Shown here: one piece after another, positions 1 through 6,410 of the stretch
Position numbering within the stretch: the first letter of the stretch is position 1
Layout: every line of letters starts with the position of its first letter
Assembly (NCBI GenBank): GCA_015661585.1
Contig: DQVU01000078.1
Location: 1 to 7,453, forward strand
Source of the DNA: Methanothermococcus okinawensis
Lineage (GTDB): Archaea > AGJL01 > Methanococci > Methanococcales > Methanococcaceae
Direction: 5' to 3'
Length of the DNA stretch: 7,453 nt
Translations under genes and position numbers: made by a program
The notes under the pieces: generated by a model
Told to the model about the DNA's origin: nothing
The model's database searches: none
The model's input: only the letters and a program-made list of their open reading frames with translations

Positions 1-390
1 AAAAACCCAAATATTAATTTGGACATAGACTCAAGGAACATAATGGGTGTTACTGTACCTGTTATGGAAGTGGAGAATGTAAGGAGAGATATATCCTCGA
101 GAGGTTATGGACCTTACGGTGTATCCTCCAAGGTAGATGATGCTGCGAGGGCCTTTGAGGAGGCTTTAGAACTTATCGTAGAACTGGCAGAGATAGAAAC
201 TTCTATAAAACTACTTGCAGAGGAGATAATTACCACGAAGAGGAGAGTTAATGCCCTGGAATATGTGATAATCCCTAAATTGGAGGAGATGAAGAAGTAT
301 ATAGCCATGAGGTTGGATGAGATGGAGAGGGAGAACTTCTTCAGGCTGAAACTGATTAAAACAAGAATAAGTGCCAGGGAGGAGGGTTAA
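1..390 (+). CDS. atpD: A-type (A1Ao) ATP synthase subunit D, C-terminal part
   Basis: Subunit D belongs to the central rotor stalk of the archaeal A1Ao ATP synthase, which couples ion flow through the membrane ring to ATP synthesis in the A3B3 head. The frame is open from base 1, so the 5' end is missing: 129 codons are present, and the family is usually a little over 200 residues. Visible family marks are the glycine-rich middle segment ([10 protein letters not shown], then GYGPYGVSS), followed by a long, mostly helical C-terminal arm carrying the typical [15 protein letters not shown] stretch. The charged heptad-like character of the last 80 residues fits the coiled coil of the stalk. A TTG at 19 is in frame but should not be taken as the start, because the frame continues upstream. 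The gene ends 2 bp before the next start, and its last codons carry that gene's ribosome binding site. In methanogens this gene usually closes the ATP synthase operon. Confidence 0.93.
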   Translation, partial: KNPNINLDIDSRNIMGVTVPVMEVENVRRDISSRGYGPYGVSSKVDDAARAFEEALELIVELAEIETSIKLLAEEIITTKRRVNALEYVIIPKLEEMKKYIAMRLDEMERENFFRLKLIKTRISAREEG

Positions 391-392
391 GT

Positions 393-761
393 ATGTTCAA
401 AGTTAGTGGTATCATTCATGATATTGAAGAGTCTATAAAAAAGAAGAAGGGAAGGATTGAATTAGAGATTAGTGGTAAAAGGATACCTATTATAGCAGAT
501 GAAGACCTGGATTTTAAAAGTGGAGAGGTGAAAACAGTAAGGATAGAACCTATAGATATACCTCCCTATGCCATCCCTATTATCGATGGTTATGAGAAGC
601 ATCCTATTGGGGTAACTGTATCTATAGGAGAAGAAATATCTTCACCTTTTAACTCGGAAAGAAAGGGCGAATATGGAGTATTTATTGCCTTTAAAGACGG
701 ACGGGTTAGAAAAGGAGATGTGATAGGGGGAGTATTTTTAATCTACCTCCATAAAGAGTAA
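393..761 (+). CDS. small DUF22-like archaeal protein downstream of atpD
   Basis: A 122-residue soluble protein of unknown function. It has no signal peptide, membrane segment or cysteines. The sequence looks mostly beta: a basic KKKKGR patch near residue 20, then alternating strands (GRIELEISGKRIPIIA, KTVRIEPIDIPPYAIPI, HPIGVTVSIGEEI, EYGVFIAFKDGRVRKGDVIGGVFLIYL). The closing pattern of GRVRKGDVIGGV suggests a small barrel-like fold. Length, composition and position after the ATP synthase subunit D gene suggest the archaeal DUF22 family; this is recognition from memory and moderate at best. The start is well supported: GGAGGAGGG lies just upstream of the ATG, inside the end of atpD, and only 2 bp separate the two genes, so co-transcription and translational coupling are likely. 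A link to ATP synthase assembly or regulation is a guess from position only. Confidence 0.75.
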   Translation: MFKVSGIIHDIEESIKKKKGRIELEISGKRIPIIADEDLDFKSGEVKTVRIEPIDIPPYAIPIIDGYEKHPIGVTVSIGEEISSPFNSERKGEYGVFIAFKDGRVRKGDVIGGVFLIYLHKE

Positions 762-860
762 TATTTTACTATAATTCTATGAACAAAAATTGATTAACTA
801 CAATAGTTAAAAAATGATAAAAATAATATTAAAAAATTAATATAAAAAAGAATTAAAAAA

Positions 861-950
861 AGAATAAGAAATTCCTCAAAAAAGGATTAACAGAGACCCT
901 ATCCAACTTCTTCAGTACTGGGTGTAGTCCAGGAAATAAGAACTTATTTT
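861..950 (+). ncRNA. candidate structured RNA or 3' UTR structure
   Basis: In an AT-rich spacer, a block of 46% GC is enclosed by arms that can pair: AGAATAAG (861-868) with CTTATTTT (943-950, one G-U), and TTCCT (872-876) with AGGAA (931-935). Inside, GGAT (884-887) can pair with ATCC (901-904). CTGG (918-921) with CCAG (929-932) is an alternative that competes with the second arm. AATAAGAA occurs twice (863-870 and 935-942), so CTTATT has two possible partners. T-tracts follow at 953-982. GC-rich islands in AT-rich hyperthermophile genomes are known to mark non-coding RNAs, but no RNA family is recognised here and the strand is uncertain. It may simply be the folded 3' end of the upstream mRNA. 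Confidence 0.27.
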
Positions 951-952
951 AC

Positions 953-982
953 TTTTTCACCTGTATTTATTTTTTATTTTTT
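953..982 (+). terminator. T-tract terminator candidate downstream of the DUF22-like gene
   Basis: Three T-runs on the + strand (953-957, 970-975, 977-982) fit intrinsic archaeal termination, which relies on oligo-T in the non-template strand. They lie about 190-220 bp after the stop codon of the DUF22-like gene and would also serve any RNA from the structured island just upstream. AT-richness makes chance T-runs common here, so confidence is limited. Confidence 0.4.
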
Positions 983-1060
983 AATATTTAATTATTTTTA
1001 TAATTATTTATTCAAGATTTTTGATAGTTGTTGTAGTTTAAAGGTTTTGTTTATTACCTC

Positions 1061-1089
1061 TATATATTATTTTAATCACTATAGGAACT
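1061..1089 (+). promoter_or_regulatory. possible thrB promoter region with motif shared with the aminotransferase gene
   Basis: TATATATTA (1061-1069) could be a TATA box, with initiation expected about 25 bases downstream, near 1090. Directly after it come TTTTAATCACT (1070-1080) and ATAGGAACT (1081-1089). Both words recur in the same order upstream of the aminotransferase gene (4126-4136 and 4142-4150), separated there by five extra bases. At thrB the motif would sit on the transcription start, leaving a leader of about 100 bases; a promoter closer to the gene, within 1110-1165, is equally possible. A regulatory role is inference. Confidence 0.35.
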
Positions 1090-1178
1090 AAGGTTTTTTA
1101 ATTGTTATTCTTATAGTTTTATTTATTATGTGCATAAACAACTTATCTCTTTATTCAAAATACAAAATAATCGATTAA

Positions 1179-2093
<915 letters not shown>

Positions 2094-2145
2094 GCACCTA
2101 AGATATTTTTATCTCAGAAAAAATAGTATAGAGAGGGGTTTATTA

Positions 2146-2172
2146 TCCTTTTTTCTGTTTTATTAAAAAGGA
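2146..2172 (+). terminator. terminator candidate after thrB
   Basis: TCCTTTTT (2146-2153) and AAAAAGGA (2165-2172) form an 8-bp inverted repeat with an 11-base loop, and the T6 run (2149-2154) is itself a plausible archaeal stop signal about 55 bp after the thrB stop codon. A smaller hairpin, AGATA-TTTT-TATCT (2101-2114 region), lies just before it. The A-run on the far arm would act as a T-run for transcription from the other strand, but no gene is seen there. Confidence 0.5.
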
Positions 2173-2233
2173 AATCTGTTAAATCGTTCTTCATAAGGGC
2201 TTGTAATTTTTGATTATAGATATATTTCAAACG

Positions 2234-2272
2234 ATCCTGTTATACTATAAACAATCTTGTTTAATACTATAA
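2234..2272 (+). repeat. two imperfect direct repeats upstream of the hmdB promoter
   Basis: ATCCTGTTATACTATAA (2234-2250) and ATCTTGTTTAATACTATAA (2254-2272) are near-identical copies whose starts are 20 bases apart, about two helical turns. They differ by one substitution and a two-base length change in the middle. A partial third copy, ATCTGTT, lies at 2174-2180. The pair sits 36 bp upstream of the TATA box of hmdB, a typical place for an archaeal activator or repressor site. The binding protein is unknown and the regulatory role is inference. Confidence 0.45.
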
Positions 2273-2297
2273 TTTTTTTAATAGTTATCATTTATTA

Positions 2298-2317
2298 AAA
2301 AAAGTAATTTATAAAAA
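2298..2317 (+). promoter_or_regulatory. hmdB promoter (TATA box)
   Basis: TTTATAAAAA (2308-2317) matches the archaeal TATA box, and the purine run immediately upstream (AAAAAAAG, 2297-2304) could serve as the TFB-recognition element. Initiation about 25 bases downstream, near 2338, would leave a leader of roughly 30 bases containing the ribosome binding site GGTGAT (2358-2363) before the ATG at 2367. A-T richness makes exact placement uncertain. Confidence 0.5.
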
Positions 2318-2366
2318 GTATTAAAAATAATAGAAAAAATAGTTATTTAATAATAATGGTGATTTA

Positions 2367-3440
2367 ATGGACTTCTCTAAAATAAAAAGGAATTTTCAAA
2401 GGTTAAAGGATGGGGAAATTACAGTTAAAGATGGTTTAATATCTAAGGAAGATGCTTTAAATCTCTTTAAAATTTCCAAGTTGGAAGACTATCTAAAACT
2501 CTTTTATTTAGCCTCTCAGGTAAGGGATTACTTTATAAAGGAAATCGAGATAACCTCCACAATCCATATAACGAATATATGTGAAATATCACCAAAGTGT
2601 TTCTACTGTGGTTTTGCAGCAGGTACCTCTAAGGCAGGTTATTATAAACCCTTTAGGTTATCAGATGAGGATATAAAGAGATGTGCCATTGCCATAGAGA
2701 GAAGTGGAATATGCCGGGTAAGTTGCTCCTCTGGACATGGATATGGGGGAAAGGAGGTTATTAGGGCTCTAAAAATAGTCAAAGAGAATACTAACTTGGA
2801 AGTTTTAGTGAATGCCGGAGGAGATTTAACTGAGGAGAGTATAAAGGAGTTGAAGAAGTACGGAATAGATACCATATGTTGTAATTTAGAGACTATTAAC
2901 AGGGAACTCTTTGCAAAGTTAAAACCTGGAGAGAGTTTAGATAGGAGGATAGAGATCTGCAAACTTGTTAAAAAATATAATATAGAGTTATCCTCTGGAT
3001 TGTTGATAGGGATAGGTGAGAGTTATAAGGATAGGGTAGAGCATTTACTATTTTTAAAGGAGTTAGATGTAGATGAGATACCTATTATGGGTTTTAACCC
3101 CTATCCAGGTACCCCTATGGAAAATCATCCAAGGTGCCCCGCCTTGGAGCAGGGGAAGACTATAGCAATAACTAGACTGATGTTTCCCAACATCAGGATA
3201 ACATCCCCAACTCCTACTATAGGACCTGAACTTGTGCAGTTTGCACTATTAGCAGGAGCAAGTAATATAGCAACTGTGATACCTGATAACTATCCATTAG
3301 ATGTGAAGGGTGTGGGTAATCCTAAAACTGGAAATCTCAGGGAGGTTATTAGGATGATAAGAGAGTTGGGGTTGAAACCGAAGTTAAGAGATAACCGTGG
3401 TTCCTATGAGGTTGAAGGTGGGAGTTACAAAGATGTATAA
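2367..3440 (+). CDS. hmdB: radical-SAM protein HmdB/HcgA, [Fe]-hydrogenase (Hmd) cofactor biosynthesis
   Basis: A radical S-adenosylmethionine enzyme implicated in building the iron-guanylylpyridinol cofactor of Hmd, the [Fe]-hydrogenase that reduces methenyl-tetrahydromethanopterin with H2. The deciding feature is the cluster motif C72-EISPK-C78-FY-C81, that is CX5CX2C. This spacing replaces the usual CX3CX2C and is the published hallmark of HmdB. Other visible features are the strand-loop LVNAGGDL (147-154), GLLIGIGES (211-219) as a likely SAM-contact motif, and PIMGFNPYPGTPM (239-251); overall it resembles the BioB/HydE/ThiH branch. The 357 residues look full length. The start is fixed by GGTGAT three bases before the ATG. 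Neither hmd nor another hcg gene is recognisable in this window, so the gene stands apart from them except for the overlapping downstream gene. Biotin synthase was considered and is disfavoured by the CX5CX2C motif. The exact reaction is not visible from sequence. Confidence 0.9.
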   Translation: MDFSKIKRNFQRLKDGEITVKDGLISKEDALNLFKISKLEDYLKLFYLASQVRDYFIKEIEITSTIHITNICEISPKCFYCGFAAGTSKAGYYKPFRLSDEDIKRCAIAIERSGICRVSCSSGHGYGGKEVIRALKIVKENTNLEVLVNAGGDLTEESIKELKKYGIDTICCNLETINRELFAKLKPGESLDRRIEICKLVKKYNIELSSGLLIGIGESYKDRVEHLLFLKELDVDEIPIMGFNPYPGTPMENHPRCPALEQGKTIAITRLMFPNIRITSPTPTIGPELVQFALLAGASNIATVIPDNYPLDVKGVGNPKTGNLREVIRMIRELGLKPKLRDNRGSYEVEGGSYKDV

Positions 3441-3954
3441 AGATGTTGCTGAAAATATAGGGATAAAGGATTATTCAGTGGTAAATCCCTACAACACTAA
3501 ATTGGAGGGTAGGTATTCATTACTTATCATCTCGAAGGGATACAGGGATAGAGTTAAGAAGTTGAACCCTTTTCCTATCTTCGAGATCTCCTCTGCAACC
3601 TTTGACGATCTAATTGAAAGTGTAAAGGGATTGAGTAAGTTAAATATAGGTTCTCCTGAAAAGATAGAGAGGTACCTCTTGAATATAAAGGGGAGGAAGA
3701 GATATATTAAGTCCCTTCAGTTTAACAGGGATGTTGAGGTAAATCCTGTATCTGAGTTTGTAAAGAAAGTGGTGTTAGATTTAGGTATTCCCATATCTGA
3801 GAAAGGTATTCCTGTGGTGCCTGACTATATGGTAGATAGGTATAGGAATAAAAAAGAGATACTCATCTTGAAAACTCACAGGTATGATTTAAATACCGTT
3901 GAAAGGGTGGAAGATAGGTATCTGTCTCTTATAAATTTGTTGAACTCTTTATAG
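3406..3954 (+). CDS. unrecognised protein encoded by a gene overlapping hmdB
   Basis: I do not recognise this family. From the ATG at 3406 it has 182 residues, is basic, and has no cysteine, signal peptide or membrane segment. It begins with a strand-like LKVGVT followed by a helix, then a second strand (YSLLIISKGY), suggesting an alpha/beta fold. Other striking segments are LNPFPIFEISSATFDDLIESV, a lysine/arginine-rich LLNIKGRKRYIKSLQFNRD, and GIPVVPDYMVDRYRNKKEILILKTHRYD near the C-terminus. The start is not certain: GTG 3397, ATG 3406, TTG 3412, GTG 3418 and ATG 3433 are all in frame, and GAGGTT (3408-3413) would favour 3418. With 3406 the overlap with hmdB is 35 bp, which implies one mRNA and coupled translation. 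It does not resemble HcgB as I know it (ITPase-like) and is too short for HmdC. A role in cofactor synthesis or handling is inferred from position alone. Confidence 0.8.
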   Translation: MRLKVGVTKMYKDVAENIGIKDYSVVNPYNTKLEGRYSLLIISKGYRDRVKKLNPFPIFEISSATFDDLIESVKGLSKLNIGSPEKIERYLLNIKGRKRYIKSLQFNRDVEVNPVSEFVKKVVLDLGIPISEKGIPVVPDYMVDRYRNKKEILILKTHRYDLNTVERVEDRYLSLINLLNSL

Positions 3955-3969
3955 TTGGTAGTTTTGATT

Positions 3970-4011
3970 GGGAAGGTAAGAGTAAATAATATAATAGATA
4001 GATATCTTCCC
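3970..4011 (+). other. inverted repeat in the 3' UTR of the hmdB unit
   Basis: GGGAAGGTA (3970-3978) can pair with TATCTTCCC (4003-4011) over nine positions including one G-U, with a 24-base AT-rich loop. It lies 16 bp after the stop codon of the hmdB partner gene and is the most GC-rich spot in this spacer. It is not directly followed by a T-run, so it may be a 3'-end stabilising hairpin or an operator-like dyad instead of part of a terminator. Confidence 0.35.
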
Positions 4012-4071
4012 TCTTCTCACTGAATATTGTAGGAAAAAAGATTCTCCAAATATCCTCTAATTAGACATATA

Positions 4072-4097
4072 TTTTTATTGGGATTTTTATTATTTTT
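4072..4097 (+). terminator. T-tract terminator candidate for the hmdB unit
   Basis: Three T5 runs in close order (4072-4076, 4084-4088, 4093-4097) lie about 120 bp after the last stop codon of the hmdB transcription unit and before the promoter elements of the aminotransferase gene. This fits oligo-T-driven archaeal termination, though the local composition makes such runs likely by chance. Confidence 0.4.
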
Positions 4098-4125
4098 ATT
4101 GTTATAATTATTATTCTATTTATTC

Positions 4126-4163
4126 TTTTAATCACTACTTTATAGGAACTGAAATTATAAATA
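4126..4163 (+). promoter_or_regulatory. aminotransferase promoter with upstream motif shared with thrB
   Basis: TTATAAATA (4155-4163) is a good archaeal TATA box. Initiation near 4185-4190 would leave a leader of about 40 bases. Immediately upstream are TTTTAATCACT (4126-4136) and ATAGGAACT (4142-4150), the same two words found abutted at 1070-1089 before thrB. Here they would lie upstream of the TATA box, in activator or TFB-element position. An alternative TATA box, TTATAATTA (4102-4110), would put the motif at the start site, as proposed for thrB. Confidence 0.4.
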
Positions 4164-4215
4164 TTATTTTTATCGCCTTTTAATTTTTTATTATTATCAA
4201 TCTAAAGTATAAAAT

Positions 4216-4222
4216 AGGTGAT
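4216..4222 (+). promoter_or_regulatory. ribosome binding site that decides the aminotransferase start
   Basis: AGGTGAT matches the archaeal anti-Shine-Dalgarno sequence over seven bases and stands four bases before TTG 4227. It overlaps the in-frame GTG at 4218, so that GTG cannot be the start while this site is used. This sets the gene start at the TTG. Confidence 0.75.
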
Positions 4223-4226
4223 AACT

Positions 4227-5363
4227 TTGATCTCTAAGAGATGTCTCAACATAACATCCTCTGATATAAGAAAAATATTTGACACCTCCTCCAACGATAC
4301 TATAAACTTAGGTATAGGGGAGCCAGATTTTACCACGCCTAAACATATAATAGAGGCTGCAAAAAGAGCCCTTGACGAAGGAAAAACCCACTACACTCCT
4401 AACAACGGGATATACGAACTTAGGGAGGAGATAAGTAACAGGTTAAAGATGGACTACAACTTAGATATACATCCAGAGAATATAATAGTTACCTGTGGAG
4501 CCTCAGAGGGGTTGATGTTATCCCTTATGTCTGTAGTGGATAGAGGGGATGAGGTAATAATTACAGATCCAGCCTTTCTATCCTATAGAAATCTCATCCA
4601 GTTATGTGAAGGGAGGCCTGTGCCTGTAAAACTTGAGGAGGATTTCTCCTTAGATATTGAAAAGGTGAAGGAGAGTATAACAGATAGGACTAAATGTATC
4701 GTTATAAATACCCCTGGAAATCCCACTGGGAAGGTGATGAGTAAGGGGGAGATAAAGGGAATCTCCGATATTGCAGAGGACTACAACTTAATAATTATAT
4801 CAGATGAGGTGTATGATAAGATCATCTACCATAAAAAACACCACTCCCCGATGAAATACACTGATAATTGCATAGTTGTCAATGGATTCTCCAAAACCTA
4901 CGCTATGACAGGGTGGAGGATAGGTTACCTCTATGTAAGTGAGAATTTAAACAGTAGGCTTAATATTGTAGATCACATGATAAAGATACACCAGTACTCC
5001 TTTGCATGTGCAACATCCTTTGCCCAGTACGGAGCACTTGCTGCATTGAGAGGGGATCAAAGTTGTGTATATGAGATGGTTAGGGAGTTCAGAAGAAGAA
5101 GGGATCTGATGGTTAAGGGGTTGAAGGATGTATTTAAGTTGTACCCTCCTGAGGGTGCTTTCTATATCTTTCCCAATACTGAGGAGTATGGAACTGGGGA
5201 AGATGTTGTCAAAAAGTTGATGGAGAAAGGGATACTGGCAGTCCCTGGGGTGGCCTTTGGGGAAGGTAGTATATATCACATTAGGTTCTCCTACGCCACT
5301 AAGTATGAGTATCTCGAGAGGGCTGTAGAGATAATAAGAGAGACATTTCTAGGAGGGATGTAA
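4227..5363 (+). CDS. aspartate aminotransferase-type PLP enzyme (class I/II)
   Basis: Transfers the amino group between aspartate (or a related amino acid) and 2-oxoglutarate using pyridoxal phosphate; cytoplasmic. It closely resembles the M. jannaschii enzyme MJ0001 as I remember it, including an N-terminus of the form MIS-RC-NI. From TTG 4227 it has 378 residues, normal for subgroup I-gamma. Landmarks are NLGIGEPDFTTP (27-38), the GASEG cofactor loop (91-95), NTPGNPTGK (161-169, with N165), SDEVYDKIIY (192-201, with D193 and Y196 contacting PLP), the Schiff-base lysine K223 in FSKTYAMTGWR, and the substrate carboxylate arginine R353 in YHIRFSYAT. All key residues are present. A GTG at 4218 would add three residues but overlaps the ribosome binding site. 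The UPF0201 gene begins at the base after the stop codon. Exact substrate preference cannot be read from sequence; aspartate is the best guess. Confidence 0.92.
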   Translation: MISKRCLNITSSDIRKIFDTSSNDTINLGIGEPDFTTPKHIIEAAKRALDEGKTHYTPNNGIYELREEISNRLKMDYNLDIHPENIIVTCGASEGLMLSLMSVVDRGDEVIITDPAFLSYRNLIQLCEGRPVPVKLEEDFSLDIEKVKESITDRTKCIVINTPGNPTGKVMSKGEIKGISDIAEDYNLIIISDEVYDKIIYHKKHHSPMKYTDNCIVVNGFSKTYAMTGWRIGYLYVSENLNSRLNIVDHMIKIHQYSFACATSFAQYGALAALRGDQSCVYEMVREFRRRRDLMVKGLKDVFKLYPPEGAFYIFPNTEEYGTGEDVVKKLMEKGILAVPGVAFGEGSIYHIRFSYATKYEYLERAVEIIRETFLGGM

Positions 5364-5813
5364 ATGATTATAAAAATTAGAACTAGAATTAAACCGACGG
5401 AAGATAGGGAGAAGGTTATTAAGGCTGTTAGAAATATATTCAGGGATGCTGAGATCCTCATAGATGAGGATAACATCCTAACTGCAGAGGCTAAAAGTTT
5501 GAAGATACTTAAAGAACTTATTAGAAGACAGGCTATATTGGATGCTGTGAGGATGGTTTTAGAGAAGGGAATTTCAGGGAACTCCACAAGGTTTGTATTA
5601 AATAAACAGGCAGCCTACTGTGGAGTTGTAAATTTTGACAGAGATATCCATGGGGGTATAGAGGTAAAGGTTATTGCAGAGGAGGGTGAAAATATAAAGG
5701 CTATAGTTAAGGATATAGCACCGAGGACAAAAGATGGAAAAATAGTTGAGGAGGAGGATATCTTAGAAAGTGATACCTCCAATAACCTTAGTCCCATGGG
5801 AAATAAATTATAA
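5364..5813 (+). CDS. UPF0201 family protein (RNA-binding-like)
   Basis: A 149-residue cytoplasmic archaeal protein of the UPF0201/DUF54 family, annotated as RNA-binding-like from its fold; the cellular role is not established. Recognised features are the N-terminal IRTRIKPTEDREKVIKAVRNIF, the ILKELIRRQAILDAVRMVLEKG helix (about 48-69), NSTRFVLNKQAAYCGVVNF (about 72-90) and the acidic region before the C-terminal IAPRTKDGK (118-126). The last 15-20 residues are rich in Glu, Asp, Ser and Asn and look like a flexible tail, making the protein slightly longer than the usual 135-145. The ATG directly follows the aminotransferase stop codon, and AGGAGGG (5351-5357) inside that gene's end is the ribosome binding site, so the two are almost certainly co-transcribed and coupled. 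The functional reason for this pairing is not obvious. Confidence 0.88.
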   Translation: MIIKIRTRIKPTEDREKVIKAVRNIFRDAEILIDEDNILTAEAKSLKILKELIRRQAILDAVRMVLEKGISGNSTRFVLNKQAAYCGVVNFDRDIHGGIEVKVIAEEGENIKAIVKDIAPRTKDGKIVEEEDILESDTSNNLSPMGNKL

Positions 5814-5834
5814 TAATCATGAATAATAAAAATA

Positions 5835-5848
5835 CATAATATATAATT
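5835..5848 (+). promoter_or_regulatory. candidate promoter of the universal stress protein gene
   Basis: CATAATATATAATT contains a TATA-like core about 42 bp before the start codon at 5884, which would put initiation near 5866 and give a short leader containing the GGGGAT ribosome binding site (5875-5880). There is no T-run after the UPF0201 stop codon at 5813, so read-through from the upstream operon is also possible. Confidence 0.4.
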
Positions 5849-5883
5849 GTGGATATTGTAGATTAAGATTTGTAGGGGATAAG

Positions 5884-6336
5884 ATGTTATACAGAAAGAT
5901 ATTAATACCTACAGATAACTCCAAAGTTTCTATAGAGGCTGCAAGACATGGTTTAGAGATAGCAAAACTGATGAACTCCAAGGTATATGTTATATACGTA
6001 GTGGATATTATGCCCTTTGTAGGACTCCCCACAGAGGGGTTTTGGGAAACTATGAAGGAGGTATTAGAGGAAGAGGGTAAAGAGGCATTTAAAAAGATAG
6101 AGGATATGGCAAAGGAGATAGGGATTGATATTACTACGGAGATCTTAGAGGGTAGTCCTGCCAAGGAGATAGTGGAATATGCAGAGAAGAAAGGTGTAGA
6201 TCTTATAGTTATGGGGACATCTGGAAAGAGTGGAATAGATAAATTACTGTTAGGTAGTGTGGCAGAGAAGGTTAGTAAAAAAGCCCAGTGTCCAGTACTC
6301 CTTGTAAAGATGATAAGAGAGAAGGAGGAATTATAG
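5884..6336 (+). CDS. universal stress protein (UspA family, ATP-binding type)
   Basis: A small cytoplasmic alpha/beta protein of the Usp superfamily, usually dimeric and associated with stress or energy status; the partner and exact role are unknown. The 150 residues start with the family strand YRKILIPTDNS (3-13, D11 near the adenine pocket), continue with VYVIYVVD (34-41), ILEGSPAKEIVEYAEKKGVDLIVMG (87-111), and end with the nucleotide motif G111-TS-G114-(9 residues)-G124-S125. This is the complete G-2X-G-9X-G-S/T signature of ATP-binding members such as MJ0577, so ATP binding is expected, unlike the E. coli UspA type. The segment CPVLLVK (136-142) is the usual last strand. GGGGAT lies three bases before the ATG. 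It is flanked by its own TATA-like element and strong T-runs, so it is probably a single-gene unit. Confidence 0.94.
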   Translation: MLYRKILIPTDNSKVSIEAARHGLEIAKLMNSKVYVIYVVDIMPFVGLPTEGFWETMKEVLEEEGKEAFKKIEDMAKEIGIDITTEILEGSPAKEIVEYAEKKGVDLIVMGTSGKSGIDKLLLGSVAEKVSKKAQCPVLLVKMIREKEEL

Positions 6337-6340
6337 ATTA

Positions 6341-6356
6341 TTTTTTTATATTTTTT
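6341..6356 (+). terminator. terminator after the universal stress protein gene
   Basis: T7 (6341-6347) and T6 (6351-6356) start only four bases after the stop codon, with another T6 at 6370-6375. This is the clearest oligo-T termination signal in the window. Confidence 0.6.
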
Positions 6357-6410
6357 GCATAATAGGTCGTTTTTTGTACTTTTACATAAAAAAACTACAT
6401 AATAATCTAC

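Noticed and set aside
811..823. Possible box C (ATGATAA) of a C/D-box guide RNA
   Set aside because: The match to RTGATGA is imperfect and no box D (CTGA) with terminal stem is found at a suitable distance.
918..949. tRNA-like D-arm resemblance (GTGTAGTCCAGG) in the spacer before thrB
   Set aside because: No acceptor stem, anticodon arm or T-arm consensus (GGTTCRA) can be placed around it.
2356..2367. Mini-ORF of three codons (ATG GTG ATT TAA) overlapping the hmdB start
   Set aside because: It consists of the Shine-Dalgarno site and start region of hmdB; no ribosome binding site of its own is present.
2367..3440. Biotin synthase (BioB) as the identity of the radical-SAM gene
   Set aside because: BioB uses CX3CX2C, whereas this protein has CX5CX2C, the reported HmdB spacing.
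3406..3954. Identification of the hmdB partner as HcgB or HmdC
   Set aside because: HcgB has an ITPase-like N-terminal strand-loop that is not seen here, and HmdC is much longer. With no supporting motif, the protein is left unnamed.
5817..6164. Open frame of 115 codons on the - strand opposite the universal stress protein gene
   Set aside because: It is the antisense shadow of a clear UspA-family gene, rich in Ser and Ile with no recognisable domain. The same reasoning removes all other - strand open frames in the window, including those opposite atpD, thrB, hmdB, the aminotransferase, UPF0201 and the receptor gene.
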